Shown here in pieces: positions 57,520 through 64,000 of a DNA stretch of 64,000 bases. The DNA is taken from positions 456,793-520,792 of the forward strand of contig JAGPNK010000019.1 in the NCBI GenBank assembly GCA_020746835.1, read 5' to 3'. The notes below the pieces were generated by a model. The model worked only from the letters and a program-made list of their open reading frames with translations. It searched no databases and was not told the DNA's origin. The DNA comes from Stachybotrys elegans (taxonomy: Eukaryota > Ascomycota > Sordariomycetes > Hypocreales > Stachybotryaceae). The position numbers and the translations under genes are program-made. Position 1 is the stretch's first letter. Each line of letters begins with the position of its first letter.

Positions 57520-59090
57520 TTTGCCCTTAGTTATACCCATAACCTTATGGTCTTTCTTACTAGCCTTATAGTGCTAATTAATATAATACAAATATAAAGA
57601 CATAAAGCCATAGATACAAATGCTAACTCCTAATAGAGCTATTAATACCCTAAACCCCATTATATAGTAAGGAACATCAATTGTTAGATATAGCTGCCCA
57701 ATAAGCAATTAGTATATAAATTATAATTAATAGGCATAGAGTACTTATAAATAGTATAATAAATCCTAAATAATTGTAAATAGCAATCTAGATTGCTAAT
57801 ACTATAGTATATTTACTATATTAAGGGTTATTAAAAGGTAGCCATACTATTAAGAGTCTAACTATAATAAAGAGACTAAGTGTAATTAAGTAAATTATAA
57901 AGTAGTAAATAGTAGAGCTAACTTAAGCAATCATAATTCTATAGCTAATAATATAAATAGAGGTAAAAATAATCTAATAAAGGCTACATAGCTAATAAGC
58001 ATTAAATATCCTAGCCACAACTAGGTAAAAAATAGCTTCTACAATATAGCAGGGAATAGTAGATGCCTATATCTAAAAAGCAATCCATATACCCAATCCT
58101 ATAACACAATTAAAACTTTTATCTAAAGCCAAATCATTTTAGGAAATAAATCATATCTTTAATAATTAAGAGAAGGAAAATAAAAAAGCTATAAAGTATT
58201 AAGTTTACATAGAATTAACTAGCTGCAAATATCCACACTTTCTAGTCCTTAGCAGCCAGAATTATATCTTTCTTATTAAATTCTTTATAAAAGCCAATTT
58301 AGCATTAGAGATAAGTATATAGTAGCTGCCTCTTATCTTCATTTAAAAACCAAACAGAACCAGGCTTATTTACAAGCAAGAGCTAGAGGGCAACTCCCTA
58401 CACAACAGTTAGAATGCCTATAAATTCTAATTAGCAGCGGCAAGGGCTATACAATCTCTTAGCTAGTTACCTTTAATAATAAAAATCCACTGCCAACCTA
58501 TCATTCCCACAAGGCCATTTATAAACCCAATTCCATAAGTAAAAAGGCCACTATATACCCCTATAAGTATAGAACTAATAAAGAGATAGCCAATTTATAA
58601 AGCAATCTCCTTTTTAGTATAGAATATTATAAGGTAAATAGTAAGACCTAGGAAAAGACTACCTTCCAAAAGGCCAAAGAGTATATAAGTAGTAATTAAA
58701 CTACTAAAAGTCTATACAATTCCTATAAGGGTTAAAATAATACCCTAACCCATAGTAATACAAGCAAGCTATCTAGAAGGAGTAAACTTCTTGAAAATTA
58801 AATTGCTTAGAACTTTTACCAGGACATAGAGAATAAAAAGCATAGCAATAGCAATCTAATACTAGTTTCCAATAAACTTTAAATTATATTCTATGCTAAA
58901 CAGTTAGGCATTTCTAATATTTATTTAGTCTAGAAAATAGAGAAGGTATATTATTATAACTGTAGAAATAATATAGTTATCTAGCTTATAGACTAGCTGT
59001 TTCTTAGCTTAATAATTAATTTAAGTTATTTCCTATAGTATTATTATAGACTACTCTTTAATATCCCTTACTATATAAATATTAACCTTC
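57520..59090 (-). pseudogene. RIP-killed MFS transporter (anion:cation symporter type)
   Basis: Minus-strand reading from about 59,010: K-L-D-N-Y-I-I-S-T-V-I-I-I-Y-L-L-Y-F-L-D-stop-I-N-I, then F-K-K-F-T-P-S-R-stop-L-A-C-I-T-M-G-stop-G-I-I-L-T-L, then G-L-L-E-G-S-L-F-L-G-L-T-I-Y-L, F-Y-T-K-K-E-I-A-L-stop-I-G-Y-L-F, and M-I-G-W-Q-W-I-F-I-I-K-G. This is the order of the allantoate/pantothenate-permease-like (ACS) family of fungal MFS proteins: first helix with F-L-D-R, V-x-x-N-x-x-x-K-K-F-T-P-S-R-W, L-L-G-x-x-E-G, F-Y-T-K-K-E, G-W-R-W-I. Stops sit at the expected Arg and Trp codons, so C to T on one strand or the other explains them. The second half (to about 57,520) is membrane-like but poorer. 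Clearly dead. Confidence 0.8.
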
Positions 59091-59933
59091 TTAACAAATA
59101 TATTAAAGATTGGAATTAAGTTTCAAGCATAAAGTTAAAAGAGCTAGGGAGAATGGTAATTAACTTTCAGAGTTACATAAGGTTAATAAAAAAAGGTTAA
59201 TAGAAAGGCTGTATATATATATTAAAATAAAGCTTAATTAGAGAAGTCTAAAGTACCCTACATTTATATTTTACCATAAGGCCAGTAATTAAACAATTAG
59301 CACCTACATTCTAAATTAGAGCTAGATATATATTGCTATAGGCAGCCTACTACTATAGTTTTCAAAAGAACAATTAGATTCATGGTACCAAATTATCTAG
59401 CAGCTTTAAATGGCTGGCAGAAGACCCCACAGTGGCCCCAAAGTGGCCTTATATCCTAATCCTATCTAGATTTAGTTTAGTTTACTATACTAACTCAAAC
59501 TCTTTTACAGTCTATAGAAAGGTTAAGAAATTACTATAGCAATAGCATTCCCAATAGTTAATAAAAGGGAGATTTACACTTCTACCCTATATAGCATTGC
59601 TAAATAAGCTACCAAAATGCTCACTCCACAATACCCAAGAGTATTAGTGCAGTACTATAGAATATACAGAGGTTCCCAGAGACTAACACCAGAAGGCTAG
59701 CCTCCCGGCCAAGCCATATATCAGAGGTAAATAATAGCTCTATCATTGCTATAGGTTCTCATCAACTGAACACAAAAACAGTTACGGGGGCTTACCTATA
59801 GCTAAGGCGTACATACCACTATTCTCTGCAATTGAGGTAACTCTTCTGCTAGTTACATAGTCTTGCCTCTTATTGAGTTTTGTATATAGCTATAATACCT
59901 TCTTTATTAGTTTCTATATATAGCGGAGCAGAC

Positions 59934-59994
59934 ACTTGAAAAATTCGTCCCTGACTGAGTCCTGACTCCATACCCGAGGACGAATTTCTTAAGT
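59934..59994. repeat. Inverted repeat with 17-bp arms
   Basis: Arms at 59,934-59,950 and 59,978-59,994 are complementary at 15 of 17 positions; the 27-base loop contains the small palindrome GACTGAGTC and two ctgact copies. It stands at the border of the AT-rich block. Confidence 0.6.
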
Positions 59995-60338
59995 TTGTGC
60001 GTCCGCGAAGATCCTATTTGTATCATAATGCGTTCATTGTGACGCCATCGGAAAATGTTAGTCAGCGACCTAAAAGGCGATCAGAACGAACTGCCAAAGC
60101 GTAACAGGGCCTATGCTCACACTGATGGCCCCGCTCTCGACATTCCTTACCACTCGCTATTCACAGTCCCAATAGGGCCTTCAGGACGTTACGAGGGGTT
60201 GAATTGCTTTATCCTCCTCATAATACATACTCAGCCTTAGTGTATTCATTCAATTGGCAGAATACTATCTTCTTATTTGTCATAAGCCCAGCTCCGGCTT
60301 CGAATTATATGAGGAGTAGTGCTTCCGAGTGGCGGCAA

Positions 60339-60346
60339 TGACGTCT
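60339..60346 (+). promoter_or_regulatory. CRE-like site (TGACGTCT)
   Basis: TGACGTCT differs from the ATF/CREB site TGACGTCA at the last base. It lies about 80 bases before the bZIP reading frame, so self-regulation is conceivable. An 8-mer match is weak evidence on its own. Confidence 0.3.
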
Positions 60347-60424
60347 ACTAGCCCACTTGTTTTGTCACATGCTCTTGGCAATGTGGCCGGTTTGAGCCCT
60401 CATTAAGATATTGTCATAGACCCA

Positions 60425-61228
60425 TTGCTAAATATTTCCTACACGGACTTTTCATCTATAGATTTCTCTGCTCACAATTGGCAAGTAGCGAAGCCTCTCG
60501 ATGGCGGACAGCAATGGGACCAGTTCAACTTTCAGTTAAGCTTACTCAACCAGCTTCCGGTTGCCACACCACAACAGACGTCCTCAAACCAACCGACAGC
60601 CACTCGAGCTCTCGACACAAAATTTCACAAGTGTACAAGCACGGGTGACCAAGACTACAATGGCAGTCGCGACCCAGAACAAGGCGGCGAGAAGGATGAT
60701 AAAAACAACATCTTGTCCCCCACCAGCCGCTCGCAACACTCTTCAAAATCAGCTTCAGTCATGGTATCACCCCGACACTCGCAGTTATCTTTCCCATCGA
60801 ACCAGCCAGCCATGCCGTCGTCGCCAAAACAAGCGTCAGCGCAGAGTCCGAAGCGGAAAATGCGCACTCGCAAGCACAGCGTCAACATGGAAGAGACTAA
60901 GCACAACAAGCTCCTAGAACGCAATAGGCAGGCAGCTTCCAGGTGCCGCCAAAAGAAAAAAGAGTGGGTTCATGACCTGGAAGAGTCCCGAGCAAACCTC
61001 GAGGCCAAGAACTCAGACTTACACATGGAGTACAAGGGGCTCACCCAGGAGGTAATATATATCAAGAATTTGCTTCTGAGCCATGCATTATGCGACGATC
61101 CCGCCATCAATGACTGGATTGAAATGGAGGGAGGAAGCATATTGAGAATTCAGCACGTGGTGGAGCATCCAACGTTCACTCACAGAGCATCAAGCCAACT
61201 ATATCGAAGAAGCAGGCCCGAAATATAG
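60425..61228 (+). CDS. ATF/CREB-like bZIP transcription factor, 5' end unresolved
   Basis: A 267-codon frame with a Ser/Gln-rich N-terminal half and a complete bZIP. The basic region is N-R-Q-A-A-S-R-C-R-Q-K-K-K (about residues 167-179), followed by a leucine-zipper heptad stretch (L-E-E-S-R-A-N-L, then L-H-M-E-Y-K-G-L) and I-K-N-L-L-L-S-H. This is the Atf1/AtfA-like class, which binds TGACGTCA-type sites in stress responses. No ATG opens the frame; TAA lies about 20 bases upstream of 60,425. Either an upstream exon joins at an AG such as 60,418-60,419, or the first usable ATG is internal (about 60,761), or the start has been lost. The bZIP itself is undamaged. Confidence 0.75.
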   Translation: MLNISYTDFSSIDFSAHNWQVAKPLDGGQQWDQFNFQLSLLNQLPVATPQQTSSNQPTATRALDTKFHKCTSTGDQDYNGSRDPEQGGEKDDKNNILSPTSRSQHSSKSASVMVSPRHSQLSFPSNQPAMPSSPKQASAQSPKRKMRTRKHSVNMEETKHNKLLERNRQAASRCRQKKKEWVHDLEESRANLEAKNSDLHMEYKGLTQEVIYIKNLLLSHALCDDPAINDWIEMEGGSILRIQHVVEHPTFTHRASSQLYRRSRPEI

Positions 61229-62719
61229 ATGGGGCCGGCCAGATTGAGAAGCTCTAGAGAAACCGCAACGGCATTCGCAAGGTTAGCAAGCTTGGGGATC
61301 GACTTCAGAGCTGGAATAAGCATCAGATGAAACTGTTTTAATCTTTGCAATATGCTCATTTCCGCTTTACTCAATTGCATGGTCTATGTATGGCTTGAGA
61401 GTATGTGGAGTCATGGCTCGGAAATTTCCTATAGTAACTGGGTCTCTAATATTCACTATAATTTCACGCTATGGTTGTATTATTAGTATTTTGTGATTTT
61501 GCAAGTTATGTATACTAGACGCCAGTCCACCCCTTGCTGCCACACTAGCATATATTTAGGCCAATTCAGTTTGGTACTATTGGTTTACAAGCATTATTTT
61601 CCTTACTATGCTTAACATTATCTTGCTAATTTCCATAGCTTCCTTAGTAGTAGTACTTGCCTGCTCTATATATATAGTAGACTTTTGCATTCCCTTAATG
61701 GTTCTCTAGACTAAGGCATTAGTTTTATTCAGGTCAGTCTAGATACTTTTAATTGTGCATGCAGTGGTTTCTGCAGCTGTTTTTATCTTGGCATATATGG
61801 CTCATACCGCGTTATAGACATGGTCAATGTTAGGGATCTTGGCTAGCTTAGCAAGAAGAGTTAAGGTACCCATAAGGGCAGCCCTACTGGCTTGTAGCTC
61901 AAGGGGTTATCCATTTGTGGGTCAATAAAGGTCACTGCAGTCTATAGGTATTAGCTTAGTTTCACAGCATGCTTGCAATAGTTAGCTGGCCAGTCTGGGG
62001 CCGGGGGCTATAGTATTGCTATAATGCCTATGTTACACTAGGCCATGTAACTGGCTCTTGGCAATCTAATTGACCCTACAGGCGGGTGTCTTGCTACTAC
62101 AAAGGGCTAATTTCAAAAATTTCATTCTCGCTGGTTGGGAAGTTTTTCTGGTCAATGCCAGATTTCTCTGCAAAAGCCAAACTTGGATACTTAGATACTG
62201 AGGCCGTGGGACCCACACATAGTAGCGCCTAGTTTGAATAACGTCGGCGTGGGCATGGGTACTTAACACTAGTTGGAATTCAGTTCCGGCTACATGCGCT
62301 AGACTCGGACCTCCAATATACGCTTCTAGACCCGGGCCAGAATTAGCCCCAGAAAATGGACCAGGCAGTTCTAGGCCTTCCAGTGCCAAAACCTGGAAGT
62401 CCCTTGGTTCTCTCGCCAACGGCGACAGGCTAGAGAACACAGTGTCTCGATCGTCTTGACTAACTCGATAGCGGCACAATCAGGTTCTATACAGTACATG
62501 ATAAACAAGCCTTATCCGACAAGCAATACCTAATGTATCCTGTCCGGCTGAGCTACTAGTAGTCGCACTACAAACTCCGTCATGGAGCTAGGCAATGGGA
62601 GCTTCTAGAAGGTCGTCATTTCGACACCTTCCAATTTCCGCCTCAAGCGTAGATCAGGATCCCATGCAAATTAAACGTCTACAATTCAGACGTTTCCTCT
62701 TTCATCAGCGGTTCCAAAA
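61229..62719. other. Spacer, partly AT-rich, no firm gene
   Basis: 61,400-62,050 is AT-rich and RIP-like. A minus-strand frame of 137 codons at 62,066-62,479 has no recognisable family and is not listed as a gene. Nothing else seen. Confidence 0.4.
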
Positions 62720-63091
62720 ATGTCTTCATCTGGGCCGGCGTTCGACATGCCATTTAATGAATTTGACTGGCCAGGATTTGATGCGATAGACGCATTTCCA
62801 GATGCAGGCGACCCCGGAGGCATTCAACGCACGACCGCTAGCCCTGTGGTGATTGACGTAGATGATGCCCAGACAGTTTCTTCAAGCCCGGGCCCGAGTC
62901 CAAGCCAGACACCTGCGCCTAGTAACACACTCCCTCTATCCGCGGAACGCAATCTTGATGTGAGCCAAGCAGAATCATCTGATGGCGACCTCATCTTTGG
63001 AGGCACTAATAAGCAGCCACCGAGTCGCCGTCATTACCGGCTGGTACCCCGACCTGTCAAGCTACCAGGAATACCGAGGGTCCTTGATTAG
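62720..63091 (+). CDS. Small hypothetical acidic protein
   Basis: ATG at 62,720 opens 123 codons with an aromatic/acidic start (F-N-E-F-D-W-P-G-F-D-A), a Ser/Pro-rich centre and a basic end (S-R-R-H-Y-R-L-V-P-R-P-V). The acidic-aromatic start resembles an activation-domain composition, but no domain is recognised. It is 214 bases upstream of the Zn(II)2Cys6 start. It could be a real small gene, or a piece of a larger one. Confidence 0.35.
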   Translation: MSSSGPAFDMPFNEFDWPGFDAIDAFPDAGDPGGIQRTTASPVVIDVDDAQTVSSSPGPSPSQTPAPSNTLPLSAERNLDVSQAESSDGDLIFGGTNKQPPSRRHYRLVPRPVKLPGIPRVLD

Positions 63092-63304
63092 GCAAAGTTT
63101 GATTGTTGGGGACAAACTTACTTGGGTCCCAGCGACTGGCGGACGCTAGGTGGGCGCGCTTATTAGAAAAACGCAGAGGGGGCCTGCTGGCAAGTCTTGG
63201 ATTGTTCAAATCAGTCAGTCCAGTCGATCCGGGGGACGCTGTCGCATCTTAGAAATTTCCAATACACGACGACTCCAAGAGTCATCATTGAAGAGCCCAA
63301 ATCA

Positions 63305-63880
63305 ATGACCCCGCGCCCCAAGTATAGCCGCGGCTGCCACGCCTGCCGCCGCATGAAAGTCAAGGTACGCTTTCGGCCGCTGGTGAGCTTTGAATAACGC
63401 CATGCTGTCTTACTGCCAAACGAGACGAGAAGATGGCTGACCAGGGCTTTCTTGCCATGTTCGCAGTGCGATGAGCAAAAACCACAATGTAAACGCTGCG
63501 TCAGGGGCGGCCGCAAGTGTCCCGGCTTCCCGGAAATCAGCAACTTCCTATCCATGAACTCGGACTTCGAGCAGGGCTCCGAACCCCTCCGAACCCGGCA
63601 TATTGACAAGTTCCATGCCAATCTGCCTCTTGCTAGCCCTGCATCACTACTGAATCCCTCGACCGACTGGGAGCAGCAGGCCAAGGCCTACTTCTTCGCC
63701 AATTTTGTTTCCCCCGACGTCATGTCAACCGTACCTGGCCACATGCATTTCCTGCACTCCTTGCTGAGGGCTCACGGCCATGTTCCGGTTTTGCGAGATG
63801 CCATGCGTGCTGTTTCTGTGGCGAGCTTCGCCAATGTATCCGGGAGCTCGTCTCTTCAAACCTATTCGCATCAGCTGTAT
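63305..63880 (+). pseudogene. Zn(II)2Cys6 transcription factor truncated by the telomere
   Basis: Exon 1 63,305-63,364 and exon 2 from 63,467 are joined by a 102-nt intron (GTACGC...TTCGCAG) placed inside the zinc cluster. The cluster is complete: C-H-A-C-R-R-M-K-V-K before the intron, then C-D-E-Q-K-P-Q-C-K-R-C and a last Cys six residues on (C-x2-C-x6-C-x6-C-x2-C-x6-C). About 138 further residues follow, including the start of the fungal-specific regulatory part (F-F-A-N-F-V-S-P-D-V). At 63,881 the coding sequence passes directly into TTAGGG repeats, with a T shared at the junction. The usual length is 400-700 residues, so most of the regulatory domain is missing. The open frame runs on through the telomere as Gly-Leu repeats and has no stop. 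Confidence is high for family, and for truncation as seen in this assembly. Confidence 0.85.
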
Positions 63881-64000
63881 TTAGGGTTAGGGTTAGGGTT
63901 AGGGTTAGGGTTAGGGTTAGGGTTAGGGTTAGGGTTAGGGTTAGGGTTAGGGTTAGGGTTAGGGTTAGGGTTAGGGTTAGGTTAGGGTTAGGTTAGGGTT
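63881..64000 (+). repeat. Telomere (TTAGGG)n
   Basis: About 20 TTAGGG units on the strand running 5' to 3' toward the window end, the orientation of a right chromosome end. Two units near the end are TTAGG (63,977-63,981 and 63,988-63,992). No subtelomeric satellite separates the repeat from unique sequence. Confidence 0.97.

Larger units (their letters stand above)
59091..60424. other. AT-rich spacer followed by unique sequence
   Basis: 59,091-59,930 is AT-rich with no recognised gene. A 17-bp inverted repeat lies at 59,934-59,994. From about 60,000 the composition is normal; an open frame at 60,055-60,240 has no recognisable family. The last 100 bases are upstream of the bZIP gene. Confidence 0.4.

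Noticed and set aside
62066..62479. 137-codon minus-strand gene
   Set aside because: No family, no splice support and no regulatory context; may be chance.

Overview
The window is the right-hand end of a chromosome of a filamentous ascomycete (Pezizomycotina). It ends in about 120 bases of TTAGGG repeats at 63,881-64,000. Genes carry short introns of 45-102 nt with CTGAC/CTAAC-type branch sites. Typical families of this group are present: HET, DUF7708 and DUF7025-AAA, DUF3433, DUF3435, Zn(II)2Cys6 and ATF-type bZIP. Long AT-rich blocks nearly devoid of CpA/TpG carry the signature of repeat-induced point mutation (RIP). I could not fix the genus; a Sordariomycete (Hypocreales-like) is a guess.

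Layout. 1-32 kb is a gene-containing subtelomeric arm in which live and dead genes alternate: a remnant of a stand-alone enoyl reductase (1-0.27 kb), a CorA-like membrane protein (2.0-3.7), a broken DUF7708 STAND-like gene (6.5-4.3, minus) divergent from a large DUF7025/AAA+ ATPase (7.2-11.2), a dead HET gene (12.0-14.1), a secreted Cys-rich repeat protein (17.4-14.8, minus), an eight-exon secretory protein (18.4-21.3), a cluster of gene fragments (21.4-26.5), an intact HET gene (30.5-28.1, minus), a multi-span membrane protein (30.7-32.0) and a dead DUF3433 gene (34.0-32.1, minus). The 23.3-26.5 kb fragments include pieces of a transcription factor, a PKS-NRPS reductase domain and a trans-enoyl reductase. 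They look like the skeleton of a lost polyketide-peptide cluster.

34.4-46 kb is repeat and RIP territory: a repeat present as one mild and one heavily RIPed copy, a 365-bp tandem duplication, a dead LINE with recognisable reverse transcriptase (37.4-42.2), a tRNA-like fossil, a ~177-bp satellite and two short-period arrays (42 and 39 nt). 46-60 kb holds dead genes between AT-rich blocks: a DUF3435 tyrosine-recombinase-like gene with C2H2 fingers (47.0-49.4), an unrecognised RIPed gene (51.4-50.1, minus), a repeated fungal gene family member (56.2-57.3) and an MFS anion:cation symporter fossil (59.1-57.5, minus). 60-64 kb returns to unique sequence: an ATF/CREB-like bZIP gene, a small hypothetical gene and a Zn(II)2Cys6 regulator cut off inside its coding sequence by the telomere itself.

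Read together, the region looks like a fast-turnover chromosome end: mobile elements and duplicates are killed by RIP, secondary-metabolite and incompatibility genes decay next to live relatives, and the present terminus looks like a break capped inside a gene.
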